The position numbers and the translations under genes are program-made. Positions 25,335-34,196 of a stretch of 64,000 nt of DNA are shown in pieces. Location of the stretch: contig NZ_QAYG01000013.1 of NCBI RefSeq assembly GCF_003053845.1, forward strand, positions 1 through 64,000. The letters run 5' to 3'. Origin of the DNA: Breoghania corrubedonensis (GTDB lineage: Bacteria; Pseudomonadota; Alphaproteobacteria; Rhizobiales; Stappiaceae). The notes below the pieces were generated by a model. It had not been told where the DNA came from, made no database searches, and saw only the letters and a program-made list of their open reading frames with translations. Position 1 is the stretch's first letter; every line of letters starts with the position of its first letter.

Positions 25335-25940
25335 TCAGCCCAGCGGATTAAAGAACCAGGCGTAGCCAACGATCCCGGCGATGCCGATCACAAGACCAAT
25401 CAGAAAAACGAGGGCGGTCGCAGCGACGCCGAAGCCGCGGCGCGGCAGCCCCGCCTTGCGACGATCCTCCGCTTCGACCATCGCCTTGTCCGCATCCGCG
25501 CGCAGCCGCTTCAGCAGCCAGTCCGATTCGAGCGCGCGTTCACGGTCGATCATGCGTTCCGCAACATATTCGGTGATGCAATCGGCCATCGCGTGGGCCG
25601 AGTCCGTCTCCAGAAGAACGGTCCGTCCGAGACGCGTATCCTTGACGAACCGATAGGTCCGCCGGTCGCGTGCGATCACCACATGACTGGTAACATCGAT
25701 CCACATGCGCGGCGGATTGCCGGGCACGACCTGCAGCATGAACTGCTCGTCGCCATCCGGGATTTCCTTGGAAACGCCTTCCAGTTCCTCGCACAGGATT
25801 TCGAGCCGCGCCCTCTCCGTCTCCTGCAGCTCGATGATGACGTCGGTTCGCTCGGCCTCGGCCAGGCGGACCTTGCGCATCGCCTCGCGCAGGCTGCGCA
25901 CCTTGGCATGCGGCACAACGTTATCCGCCTGATCGCTCAT
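25335..25940 (-). CDS. Protein with C-terminal membrane anchor, unknown function
   Basis: A 201-residue protein. The N-terminal part (about 10-60) is a charged, heptad-like helix. The middle (about 65-125) is a compact domain with VVPGNPPRMWIDVTSHVVIARDRRTYRF and VLLETDSAHAMADCITEYVAERMI. A second charged helix follows, then one hydrophobic helix near the C-terminus (about 175-196), so most of the protein faces the cytoplasm. The ATG at 25940 has GGAGAAG upstream; the frame continues to 26006 but lacks support. Family not recognised. A perfect CtrA-like box lies about 85-100 bases upstream. Confidence 0.7.
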   Translation of the reverse strand: MSDQADNVVPHAKVRSLREAMRKVRLAEAERTDVIIELQETERARLEILCEELEGVSKEIPDGDEQFMLQVVPGNPPRMWIDVTSHVVIARDRRTYRFVKDTRLGRTVLLETDSAHAMADCITEYVAERMIDRERALESDWLLKRLRADADKAMVEAEDRRKAGLPRRGFGVAATALVFLIGLVIGIAGIVGYAWFFNPLG

Positions 25941-26024
25941 CGCCGTAACTTCTCCGGGCTTCGATCGCAGGAAGGAATGCGGCCATTGCGAAGCCGCGAC
26001 CTTCAACTCGCACGTGAATATATA

Positions 26025-26039
26025 TTAATACGTCATTAA
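26025..26039. promoter_or_regulatory. Perfect CtrA-like box (TTAA-N7-TTAA)
   Basis: TTAA at 26025-26028 and 26036-26039 separated by seven bases, in an AT-rich stretch unlike its surroundings. It is 85 bases upstream of the membrane-anchored gene start (25940, minus strand) and 100 bases upstream of the YbaK-type gene (26139, plus strand). The match is exact; regulation is inferred. Confidence 0.55.
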
Positions 26040-26138
26040 GTAACACGGTGAGAGTCCCGTTTCAGCTTCACGGCCACTTGATTGCGAGTCTTCCCCGGTT
26101 AATCTCCCCGTCATGGTAAACATTCACGAGGCGAGAAA

Positions 26139-26618
26139 ATGACAGTGATACCGGCAAGCGCCGAACTCGTTAGAAACGCTGCGGAAGCCGCTGGCTTGTC
26201 CATTCACGTCGTGGAGGTCCCGGGAACGGCGCGAACCGCGCAGGAGGCGGCCGACTCGGTCGGCAGCACAGTCGGCCAGATCGTCAAATCGCTGGTTTTC
26301 AGGGGGCGTGATTCGGCCAAGCCGTACCTTCTTCTGGTCAGCGGCGACAACCGCGTCAACGAAAAGGCCGTCGCCCGCGACATCGGAGAAGCGCTTGAGC
26401 GGCCGGACGCCGCATATGTCCGTGAAGTGACCGGTTTTGCGATTGGCGGCATTCCACCGCTCGGCCATGCCCAACCTATGGCGATCTACATGGACGAAGA
26501 TCTTCTCGCCAAGGACGAGATCTGGGCGGCTGCAGGAACGCCGCGCTGCGTCTTCGCGACCAATCCGCAGGCCCTGCGCGAGGCCACCGGCGCGACGGTG
26601 ATCTGCGTCAAGGGCTGA
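26139..26618 (+). CDS. YbaK/ProX-type aminoacyl-tRNA deacylase family protein
   Basis: A 159-residue YbaK-domain protein, related to the INS domain that clears mischarged Cys-tRNA-Pro or Ala-tRNA-Pro. Visible core: TAQEAADSVGSTVGQIVKSLVF near 31-52 (with the key Lys in IVKSL), LLLVSGDNRVNEK, and the C-terminal GGIPPLGH near 103-110. The tRNA specificity cannot be read. It starts at ATG 26139. Downstream mtnA follows after 78 bases in the same direction. Confidence 0.88.
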   Translation: MTVIPASAELVRNAAEAAGLSIHVVEVPGTARTAQEAADSVGSTVGQIVKSLVFRGRDSAKPYLLLVSGDNRVNEKAVARDIGEALERPDAAYVREVTGFAIGGIPPLGHAQPMAIYMDEDLLAKDEIWAAAGTPRCVFATNPQALREATGATVICVKG

Positions 26619-26696
26619 GAACAACTGGCGCCCCCATGTTGCGGACGACACAATGGCGGCGCGACGACGCGAAACGCACGAAACGGGAGACAGACG

Positions 26697-27836
26697 ATGC
26701 TGGTGGACGGAAAGCCGTATCGCACGATCTGGCTGAACGAGGATGGACGCTCGGTCAACATCATCGACCAGACGCGGTTTCCGCACGTCTTCTCGATAGT
26801 GACGTTGAGATCGATGAAAGCGGCTGCGGTCGCGATCCGCACGATGCAGGTGCGCGGCGCTCCGTTGATCGGAGCAACGGCCGCCTACGGCGTGGCACTC
26901 CAGATGGCGGAGGATCCCAGCGACGGGGGCCTCGATCACGCCTGCCGCACGTTGATGGCGACGCGACCGACGGCGGTCAATCTTCGCTGGGCGATCGATG
27001 AAATGCGCACGCTGCTGAAGGATCTGCCCCGGGACAAGCGGAGCGCACGCGCCTATGCCCGCGCCGCCGAAATCTGCGACGAGGATGTGGCGATCTGTGC
27101 CGCGATAGGCCGCAACGGACTTGAGATCGTACGTGGCATAGCGGCGAGAAAAGGCCCGGGCGCCACCGTCAATATCCTCACCCATTGCAACGCAGGCTGG
27201 CTCGCCACGGTCGACTGGGGTACGGCCACCGCGCCGATCTACATGGCGCACGATGCGGGCATTCCGGTTCATGTCTGGGTCGATGAAACCCGCCCGCGCA
27301 ACCAGGGTGCGGCCCTCACCGCATGGGAACTCGGTCGTCATGGCGTCCCCCACACGGTCATTCCCGACAATTCCGGGGGACATCTCATGCAGCACGGACA
27401 GGTGGACATGGTGATCGTCGGCACCGATCGCACCACCGCTTCCGGCGACGTCTGCAACAAGATCGGCACCTACCTGAAGGCGCTGGCGGCCCGAGATAAC
27501 GACGTTCCCTTCTACGTAGCCCTGCCCTCGCCCACCATCGACTTCACGATCGATGACGGCGTGCGCGAGATCCCGATCGAGGAACGCGCCGGTGAGGAGG
27601 TTTCGAAAATCTGCGGCCTTACCCGTGACGGCCGCATCGAGACGGTGTCCATCGTCGCGGACGGATCGCCAGTGGCGAACCATGCGTTCGATGTCACCCC
27701 GGCCCGGCTGATCACGGCCCTCATCACCGAGCGTGGCGTCGTTGCAGCCGACAAGGACGCGCTCTCGGAGATGTTTCCCGAGCGTGCAGTCGGCGCGGTG
27801 TTGCCGTCCCACGAAAAGGAAGCCGGTGCGGCATGA
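26697..27836 (+). CDS. mtnA: S-methyl-5-thioribose-1-phosphate isomerase
   Basis: Converts methylthioribose 1-phosphate to methylthioribulose 1-phosphate in methionine salvage or the related isoprenoid shunt. The 379-residue protein has [17 protein letters not shown] near 50-66, [19 protein letters not shown] (catalytic Cys, about 161-179), [20 protein letters not shown] (catalytic Asp) and [14 protein letters not shown]. It starts at ATG 26697 with GGGAGA upstream. The phosphorylase mtnP is in the same window but 23 kb away, and no mtnBCDEK partner is visible here. Confidence 0.94.
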   Translation: MLVDGKPYRTIWLNEDGRSVNIIDQTRFPHVFSIVTLRSMKAAAVAIRTMQVRGAPLIGATAAYGVALQMAEDPSDGGLDHACRTLMATRPTAVNLRWAIDEMRTLLKDLPRDKRSARAYARAAEICDEDVAICAAIGRNGLEIVRGIAARKGPGATVNILTHCNAGWLATVDWGTATAPIYMAHDAGIPVHVWVDETRPRNQGAALTAWELGRHGVPHTVIPDNSGGHLMQHGQVDMVIVGTDRTTASGDVCNKIGTYLKALAARDNDVPFYVALPSPTIDFTIDDGVREIPIEERAGEEVSKICGLTRDGRIETVSIVADGSPVANHAFDVTPARLITALITERGVVAADKDALSEMFPERAVGAVLPSHEKEAGAA

Positions 27837-27966
27837 CGACAGGGGGCAGCAGGCATCGCGTCGCTGCGTCATTCATGTTTTCTTAATCCGGGACGGAGAT
27901 ACTGGAAGTGTGTATCTTCCGGATACAATCGGAATAGAATGCACCGGCTTTTATCAGGGGCCCGTC

Positions 27967-28263
27967 GTGGTTGGCAGTGTCGGCTATCAGAAACGATATG
28001 CGCTGACGAGCGTGAAGAAATTCTCGTTCACGGACAATAACGCCACGTGGAAAGCCAAGCGCCAAGCCTCGAACGAGAAGTTCCTCGCACAGCAGACAAC
28101 CACGGCCAGCCTCTTCTCCACCAGCACCAATGCCGTCGCGGGCCAGGTGCAGCTCACCACCCAGCTCGTCCAGTCGCGGCTTCAGTCCGAGATGAACGCA
28201 AAGCTCGCAGAACGGCAATCCAAGCTCGATGAGCTCTATTCCGGTCTCGACATGACCGTCTGA
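27967..28263 (+). CDS. Small protein of unknown function
   Basis: A 98-residue protein in a GTG-initiated frame; GGGG lies about six bases upstream of the GTG at 27967. It begins VVGSVGYQKRYALTSVKKFSFTDN and continues as a Gln/Ala/Ser-rich helix (KFLAQQTTTASLFSTSTNA) with a charged amphipathic C-terminus (SEMNAKLAERQSKLDELYSG). It has no signal peptide or membrane helix. The frame stays open upstream to 27733 inside mtnA, but that part is basic and implausible. I do not recognise the family. It lies between mtnA and a DMT transporter. Confidence 0.55.
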   Translation: MVGSVGYQKRYALTSVKKFSFTDNNATWKAKRQASNEKFLAQQTTTASLFSTSTNAVAGQVQLTTQLVQSRLQSEMNAKLAERQSKLDELYSGLDMTV

Positions 28264-28466
28264 CGGTTTCGCTTAAGGCGCCATCCGCCCTCGGCACATC
28301 GAGTCACGTCAGCAACCTGCACATCAGTTATGCCTTCAACGCGCTTGTGAGAACGCACGAGCGGCGATATTGCCGCGGCTTCGGCCACGGGTCCGCGTAT
28401 TGAAGCGCCCGACGGACGGACGGCAAGGCCGGTTGGCCGCCTGGTCTCGAACACGACGAGCGTCTC

Positions 28467-29459
28467 ATGTCTTCCCAATCCAGCCTCGGAAAGGGCATTG
28501 CCCTTGCCTTCCTGAGCTTCGCGACATTCTCCTTCTCGGATGCCTGCGTGAAGCTGCTTGGAAACCAGCTCGATCCATTTCTGGTAACAAGTATCGGCTC
28601 GATCTTCAGCCTGATGGCGCTGCCCTTCGTGAAGGCGCCGGAGGACCGCTGGAGCGACGTCTTCCGCACCTCCAACCGAACCCTCTGGATGGTGCGAGCC
28701 GGCACCGCGACGCTCGGTTCCGCCGGCAGCGTGACTGCCTTCTCCACACTTCCCATGGCGGAAGCCTTCGCGCTGATCTTCCTGCTCCCCTCTTTCGTGA
28801 CGATCCTGTCGATCCTGTTCCTGAAGGAACAGGTCGGCTGGCGGCGCTGGGCGGCCGTGGCGATCGGCTTTGCAGGCGTGCTGATCGTGCTGCGGCCGGG
28901 TTTTCGCGAACTCTCGATCGGACATCTGGGCGCACTCTTCGGCGGCCTGGCCGGCGCTGTCTCCGTCATCCTGTTCAGGGCTATGGGCCCTTCGGAAAAG
29001 CGCATTTCCCTCTATGGAGCAGGCTTCTTCGGGCCGATTGTCCTGTGCGCCATCCTGATGATCCCGCACTTCACCTGGCCCAATAGCGAGCAATGGGTAT
29101 TCATCGCGGGCTACGGGCTGCTCGCGGGGCTCGCCAATGTCGTGCTGATGCGTGCCGCCCATCACGCTCCGGCAAATGCGCTCGCACCTTCGCAGTACAG
29201 CCAGATGCTGTGGGCGCTCCTCCTCGGCTGGCTGATCGCGCGCGAGACGGTGGATGCGATCATGCTGGCCGGAATTGCCCTGATCATCCTGTCCGGATTG
29301 CTCACCTTGATGCGCGAGCGCGTGCGCGGCACCCCGTTGCCCCCGCCGGTGGCATCAGCCGATGCCCAGCCGGCCCTTTCAATCGACGCGGCATCGGACG
29401 AAACCGACGGCGGGCAGACCACCGGAAACTGCGTCTGCGAACACCGCCCGGCGCGCTGA
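28467..29459 (+). CDS. DMT-superfamily (EamA) transporter
   Basis: A 330-residue inner-membrane protein with two EamA repeats and about ten hydrophobic helices (first near 7-27, last near 275-292). Repeat one contains AEAFALIFLLPSFVTILSILFLKEQVGWRRW and repeat two PSQYSQMLWALLLGWLIARETVD, both family-typical. It probably exports a metabolite or amino acid; the substrate is not predictable. The C-terminal 40 residues are polar. Convergent with flhA, 100 bases away. Confidence 0.9.
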   Translation: MSSQSSLGKGIALAFLSFATFSFSDACVKLLGNQLDPFLVTSIGSIFSLMALPFVKAPEDRWSDVFRTSNRTLWMVRAGTATLGSAGSVTAFSTLPMAEAFALIFLLPSFVTILSILFLKEQVGWRRWAAVAIGFAGVLIVLRPGFRELSIGHLGALFGGLAGAVSVILFRAMGPSEKRISLYGAGFFGPIVLCAILMIPHFTWPNSEQWVFIAGYGLLAGLANVVLMRAAHHAPANALAPSQYSQMLWALLLGWLIARETVDAIMLAGIALIILSGLLTLMRERVRGTPLPPPVASADAQPALSIDAASDETDGGQTTGNCVCEHRPAR

Positions 29460-29559
29460 ACGCGGCCTTTGGAGATCCCCCGAGCGGGCAAAAGCCGCCG
29501 CCCGGTCCCGACGAGGGTTTCGGGCGGAGCTTCTCGTTCCGGGCGCGGTGTCCTTCGGC

Positions 29560-31713
29560 TCAGACAGATCCGATCGTCTTCAACCTTGCCCGGGTGTGGA
29601 TTTCGCTCTGGCTCATGACCGTTGTGTGTGCCCGGAAGCGTTCCACGATGGAGCGCACAAAGGGACGCGAGGCTGCCGAGGTCAGGAGCACCGGTGCCTC
29701 GCCAACCATCGCCGCCTTTTCGAAGGCCTCGCGCACCTGGGCAACAAATTCCTGCAGCTTGCTGGGCGCCATCGCGAGATGGCGATCGTCGCCCTCGCCC
29801 ACGATGGCTTCCGCGAAGGCCTGCTCCCATTTCGGCGTCAGGCTGATGAGCGGCAGATAGCCGGCCGGCGACTGATTGGCGGAGCAGATCTGCCGGGCCA
29901 GACGCGCCCGCACGTGCTCGGTGATGACCTGCGGATTGCGGGTGAAGCCGACAGCTTCCGCGATACCCTCCAGGATGGTCGAAAGATCGCGCACCGAAAC
30001 GCGTTCGGCCAGCAGCATCTGCAGCACGCGCTGGATGCCGGAAATGGTGATCTGGCCCGGAACGATATCGTCGACCAGCTTCGACTGCCCTTCGGGAAGC
30101 TCCTGCAACAGTTTCTGCACATCGGCGTAGGAAAGCAGTTCGGACACGTTGGCGCGCAGGATTTCCGTGAGATGCGTCGACATGACGGTCGCCGGATCCA
30201 CCACCGTATAGCCCTTGAGCGTCGCATCCTCGCGCAGGGACGGATCGACCCACGTCGCCGGCAGGCCGAAGGTCGGCTCCGTCGTGTGCGTGCCCGGCAG
30301 CTTCACCTGCTTGCCCTGCGGGTCCATGACCATGAACTGATTGGCGTGGATCTCGCCCTTCCCCGCTTCCACTTCCTTGACCTTGATGACGTATTCGTTC
30401 GCACCAAGCTGGACGTTGTCGAGGATACGCACCGGTGGCATCAACACGCCGAGATCGAAGGCAAGCTGACGACGCAACGCCTTGATCTGTTCGGTCAGCT
30501 GATCACCCGTGACGCTTTCGGAATTGATCAGCGGCAAGAGCGCATAGCCAAGCTCGATGCGCAGATCATCCATCTTGAGCGCATCGGTGATCGGCGGCTC
30601 CGGCACGGGCGCGGGCTGGGCCGCTTCCACTTCCGCCGCGACCTTCTCCATTTCCTGGCGCTTTTGCACATTGTTGCCCTTGGTGGCGAGCCAGCCGGCA
30701 AGCCCACCCAATGCCAGGAACGGAATCATCGGCATTCCGGGAAGGAGCGACATGATCACCATGACGCCCGACGACATTCCAAGCGCCTTGGGATAGCCGG
30801 AGAGCTGGGAGACCAGCGCCTTGTCGGCGGCGCCCTTGACGCCGGCCTTGGAGACGAGAAGACCGGCGGCGGTGGAGACGATCAGGGCCGGGATCTGCGA
30901 AACCAGTCCGTCGCCAACCGTCAGCAGCGTGTAGGACCGCCCCGCCTCGGCAAATGTCAGATCGTTCTGCACGACACCGATGACGATGCCGCCGATAACG
31001 TTGATGAACGTGATCAGAAGGCCGGCGATCGCGTCGCCACGAACGAATTTCGAGGCACCGTCCATGGCGCCGAAGAAGGAGGATTCGTCTTCCAATTCCG
31101 TGCGGCGGCGGCGCGCCTCACTTTCGTCAATGAGGCCGGCGGACAAGTCCGCATCGATCGCCATCTGCTTGCCGGGCATCGCATCTAGGGTAAACCGCGC
31201 CGCGACTTCCGCGATACGTCCGGAGCCCTTGGTGATGACGACGAAGTTCACGATCACCAGAATGCCGAAAACGATCATTCCGATGACGAAATTACCTCCC
31301 ATCACGAAGCTGCCGAACGCCTCGATAACGTGCCCGGCGGCATCCGGGCCTTCGTGCCCGTTGGCCAGAATCAACCGGGTAGAGGCCAGGTTGAGCGCAA
31401 GTCGCAACATCGTCGCGATCAGCAGCACCGTGGGAAAGGACGAGAATTCCAGAGGTGTCTGAATGAACAGCGACGTCATCAGGATCAGCACCGAAAGGGT
31501 GATCGACATCGCCAGAAACAGGTCGAGCAAAAACGACGGCATGGGCAGGATGAGCACCACGAGGATGGTCATCACCGCGATGGCGAGGCCCAGATCGCCG
31601 CGTTTCAGGACACCGAGTATTTCGGTGACACTGAATCCCCCGCCTCCGCCACCGGAAGGCAAGTTGCCACCTGTCTTCGCGGGGGGCGCTGCAACACTCG
31701 GAACGTCGCTCAT
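29560..31713 (-). CDS. flhA: Flagellar export gate protein FlhA
   Basis: Core of the flagellar type III export gate in the inner membrane. The 717-residue protein has about eight N-terminal helices (about 45-345), with the conserved cytoplasmic loop RIAEVAARFTLDAMPGKQMAIDADLSAGLIDE between them, and a large cytoplasmic C-domain (from about 360) that binds chaperone-substrate complexes. The ATG at 31713 has AGAGG 8 bases upstream; a TTG directly before would add one residue. It lies 57 bases downstream of flbD and probably ends the fliF operon. Confidence 0.96.
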   Translation of the reverse strand: MSDVPSVAAPPAKTGGNLPSGGGGGGFSVTEILGVLKRGDLGLAIAVMTILVVLILPMPSFLLDLFLAMSITLSVLILMTSLFIQTPLEFSSFPTVLLIATMLRLALNLASTRLILANGHEGPDAAGHVIEAFGSFVMGGNFVIGMIVFGILVIVNFVVITKGSGRIAEVAARFTLDAMPGKQMAIDADLSAGLIDESEARRRRTELEDESSFFGAMDGASKFVRGDAIAGLLITFINVIGGIVIGVVQNDLTFAEAGRSYTLLTVGDGLVSQIPALIVSTAAGLLVSKAGVKGAADKALVSQLSGYPKALGMSSGVMVIMSLLPGMPMIPFLALGGLAGWLATKGNNVQKRQEMEKVAAEVEAAQPAPVPEPPITDALKMDDLRIELGYALLPLINSESVTGDQLTEQIKALRRQLAFDLGVLMPPVRILDNVQLGANEYVIKVKEVEAGKGEIHANQFMVMDPQGKQVKLPGTHTTEPTFGLPATWVDPSLREDATLKGYTVVDPATVMSTHLTEILRANVSELLSYADVQKLLQELPEGQSKLVDDIVPGQITISGIQRVLQMLLAERVSVRDLSTILEGIAEAVGFTRNPQVITEHVRARLARQICSANQSPAGYLPLISLTPKWEQAFAEAIVGEGDDRHLAMAPSKLQEFVAQVREAFEKAAMVGEAPVLLTSAASRPFVRSIVERFRAHTTVMSQSEIHTRARLKTIGSV

Positions 31714-31770
31714 CAACAGGCCTCTAAAGGGTGCGCGCTAGCGCGGGGCAGTCAGGCAGGCTTCGGGTAT

Positions 31771-33132
31771 CTAGTAGGCAGCATAGCGGGGTTCGCCGGG
31801 CGACGGGATTTGCGTCCCCTCTCCGGCGTAGAGATTGAGCTTGTTGCGCAATGTGCGAATGGAGATTCCGAGAATCTTCGCCGCATGGGTGCGATTGCCC
31901 AGGCAATGATCCAGCGTTTCCAGAATGAGCTGCTTTTCGACTTCCGCAACGGTGCGCCCGACCATGGTGCGGCTGACCGCTTCCGCCGTCATGGCAGCCT
32001 GCTCGGCCGTCCCCCCGCCGCTGCGGATGGGGCTGCCATCGGGCATCAGGATGGCCGCCGCCGAGATTTCCTCGTCCTGCGCCAACAATACGGCGCGGTG
32101 CATCGTGTTTTCAAGCTCGCGCACGTTGCCGGGCCACGGATTGGACGCAAGCGCGCGGCGCGCATCCGCACCGATCGGAAGCTCAGGCACCCCGTTGATC
32201 TCGGCATACTTGCGCACGAAATGCTGGGCGAGTTCCAGAACGTCGGCGGGGCGCGAACGCAACGGCGGGATCTTCAGGTTGACCACGTTGAGCCGGTAGA
32301 GAAGATCCTCGCGGAACCGCCCGGCGCGCACCTCTTCCGCCAGATCCCGGTTCGACGTGGCGATGATGCGGATGTCGACGGGCACCGGACGCGTGCCCCC
32401 GACCCGGTCGATCACGCGCTCCTGCAAGGCCCTGAGAAGCTTTGCCTGCAGACGGATATCCATTTCGGAAATCTCGTCGAGCAGCAGCGTGCCGCCATCG
32501 GCCTCCTCGAACTTGCCGACACGGCGTGCAACGGCGCCCGTGAACGCGCCCTTCTCGTGCCCGAAGAGTTCCGATTCCAGCAGATTGTCGGGAATGGCGG
32601 CGCAGTTGATCGAGACGAAGGTCTTCTTCACGCGCTGCGACCTTCGGTGAACGTGGCGCGCCAGCACTTCCTTGCCCGTACCGGATTCACCCGTGATCAG
32701 CACCGAGGCGTCCGAGGGAGCGATCTGCTCGGCGAGTTTCACCACCGCGGCCATCGCCTCGTCGCGGTAGATGAGATCGGACTGGTCCTCCGCCACCGCG
32801 CTGAGGACAGCGGCGATCAGGTCCGGGTCCGGCGGCAGCGGGATGTACTCCTTGGCGCCGGCGCGGATGGCATCGACCGCAGCGCGGGCATCCGATTGTG
32901 TGCCGCAGGCGACGACCGGAACGTGGATGCGTTCGTGCTGCAGTCGTTCGATCAGTGAGGCGATGTCGAGACCGACATCGATCATGATCAGATCCGCGCC
33001 CTTGCCGGCGCGAAGTGTCTTGAGACCGTTCTCGACGGTCTCGGCGAAAGTGACGCTGGCGCCGCTTTCCATGGCGATCTTGGAAGCCACGGTAAGCTGT
33101 CCGCCGAGCGTGCCAATGATCAGAAGGCGCAT
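31771..33132 (-). CDS. flbD: Sigma-54-dependent flagellar regulator FlbD
   Basis: Activator of late flagellar genes at sigma-54 promoters. The 453-residue protein has a receiver-like N-domain (1-115), an AAA+ domain (about 128-365) with Walker A GESGTGKE, the sigma-54 contact loop GAFTGA, and Walker B LLLDEIS, then a Fis-type helix-turn-helix (NRTHAAKILGISIRTLRNKL, about 415-434). The receiver lacks the usual N-terminal acidic pair (IIGTLGG) and the Lys (YIPLP for YxPKP), although MIDVG retains an Asp. This matches FlbD of Caulobacter, which works without classical phosphorylation. A sigma-54 promoter is seen upstream of fliK. Confidence 0.94.
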   Translation of the reverse strand: MRLLIIGTLGGQLTVASKIAMESGASVTFAETVENGLKTLRAGKGADLIMIDVGLDIASLIERLQHERIHVPVVACGTQSDARAAVDAIRAGAKEYIPLPPDPDLIAAVLSAVAEDQSDLIYRDEAMAAVVKLAEQIAPSDASVLITGESGTGKEVLARHVHRRSQRVKKTFVSINCAAIPDNLLESELFGHEKGAFTGAVARRVGKFEEADGGTLLLDEISEMDIRLQAKLLRALQERVIDRVGGTRPVPVDIRIIATSNRDLAEEVRAGRFREDLLYRLNVVNLKIPPLRSRPADVLELAQHFVRKYAEINGVPELPIGADARRALASNPWPGNVRELENTMHRAVLLAQDEEISAAAILMPDGSPIRSGGGTAEQAAMTAEAVSRTMVGRTVAEVEKQLILETLDHCLGNRTHAAKILGISIRTLRNKLNLYAGEGTQIPSPGEPRYAAY

Positions 33133-33157
33133 GTCATTTCTCTCGTCCTGAAGACCG

Positions 33158-33517
33158 CTATCGATCGGTCTTGATGATTTCCGTCATCGTCACGCCCAGC
33201 TTGTCCTCCACGAGGACCACTTCCCCGCGTGCAACCAGCCGGTCATTGACATAGATGTCGATCGCTTCGCCGACCTTCCGGTCGAGTTCGACCACCGTTC
33301 CCGACGACAGGTTCAGCAAATCGGATACCTGCATGCGGGAATGGCCGAGAACGGCCGCCACCCGCACCGGCACGTCGAAGACGGCTTCCAGGTCCGCGGC
33401 CGACCGTGCATGGAGAGGCTCGCCTTCCTTGTCGCGCCTCGCCTCGCCCGGCGTCAGTTCCTCGAACTGCATGCCGCCGGCACCGGGCCCGTTTTCGCTC
33501 TCGTCGTTATCGCTCAT
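33158..33517 (-). CDS. fliN: Flagellar motor switch protein FliN
   Basis: C-ring subunit of the flagellar rotor switch. The 119-residue protein has a polar N-terminus (about 1-40) and a C-terminal SpoA domain: VFDVPVRVAAVLGHSRMQVSDLLNLSSGTVVELDRKVGEAIDIYVNDRLVARGEVV is a near-ideal FliN core. It lies 3 bases downstream of fliH and 25 bases upstream of flbD, so it is one transcript with the fliF operon. Confidence 0.96.
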   Translation of the reverse strand: MSDNDESENGPGAGGMQFEELTPGEARRDKEGEPLHARSAADLEAVFDVPVRVAAVLGHSRMQVSDLLNLSSGTVVELDRKVGEAIDIYVNDRLVARGEVVLVEDKLGVTMTEIIKTDR

Positions 33518-33520
33518 GCG

Positions 33521-34186
33521 TCACGCTCCCGTGGTATCAGCCGCCGGCCGGCGCGCGGCGAAATAGCGTCGAATAGCGGCCTCGATGTGCTTCTCCAGCG
33601 TCTTGCGATCACGCACGAGCCCGCCATCGGCCCACTCCAGGCGGCAATCCCCTCGCTCGATCTCCGGCTCGCCCAGAATGACGATCCGCCCTTCAAAGCC
33701 GCGTTCGAAAGCGATCTTGTCGACATGGGCGCGCAACGTCTCGCTATCGCGCTCACAGACCCGGATCACCACATGCGGAGCGCGGCGCAACGGCCCCAGA
33801 CACTCCGAAATAAGCGCGACCACTTCCCCCAGCGGTTCGCGGGCAATCAGGTGCCCCGCGAAGCGACGGGCGATCAGGAAGGCGAAGCCGACAGAATCCT
33901 TCTCGATCCTGTCCAGTTCCCCATCGAGCCTGAGAAGCAGTTCCGCCGCACTGTTGGCGAGCTTTGCCGCCTCCTTCGCCAGCACGTGCATCCCCTCTTC
34001 GCCGACCTTCGTGCGTTCCTCGGCCTGACCACGTTCAAAACCGCGTTTTTCCGCCTCCCGGACAAGCCGGTCATGCTCCGACTTCAAAATCGTCGGCTCG
34101 ACATACACCACCTCCTCCTTCGCGGGCTCCGCCGTGGCGGTAGCCGCAAGATCGCGATCGAAAAGGAACCGAGCCGGATTGGCCAT
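33521..34186 (-). CDS. fliH: Flagellar assembly protein FliH (FlbE-type)
   Basis: Likely FliH, the regulator of the FliI export ATPase; in Caulobacter the gene in this place is flbE/fliH. The 221-residue protein has a charged helical N-half with FERGQAEERTKVGEEG and repeated Ala/Glu heptads (about 35-95), and a C-terminal domain with ALISECLGPLRRAPHVVIRV and GDCRLEWADGGLVRD. FliH is poorly conserved, so much of this call rests on position between fliG and fliN. The ATG at 34186 best fits the GGAG five bases upstream; ATG 34189 and GTG 34192 are alternatives. Confidence 0.85.
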   Translation of the reverse strand: MANPARFLFDRDLAATATAEPAKEEVVYVEPTILKSEHDRLVREAEKRGFERGQAEERTKVGEEGMHVLAKEAAKLANSAAELLLRLDGELDRIEKDSVGFAFLIARRFAGHLIAREPLGEVVALISECLGPLRRAPHVVIRVCERDSETLRAHVDKIAFERGFEGRIVILGEPEIERGDCRLEWADGGLVRDRKTLEKHIEAAIRRYFAARRPAADTTGA

Positions 34187-34196
34187 CATCACTCCA

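Noticed and set aside
29362-31188. 608-codon plus-strand frame opposite flhA
   Set aside because: Antisense to a complete flhA, His/Arg/Asp-rich, no recognisable domain.
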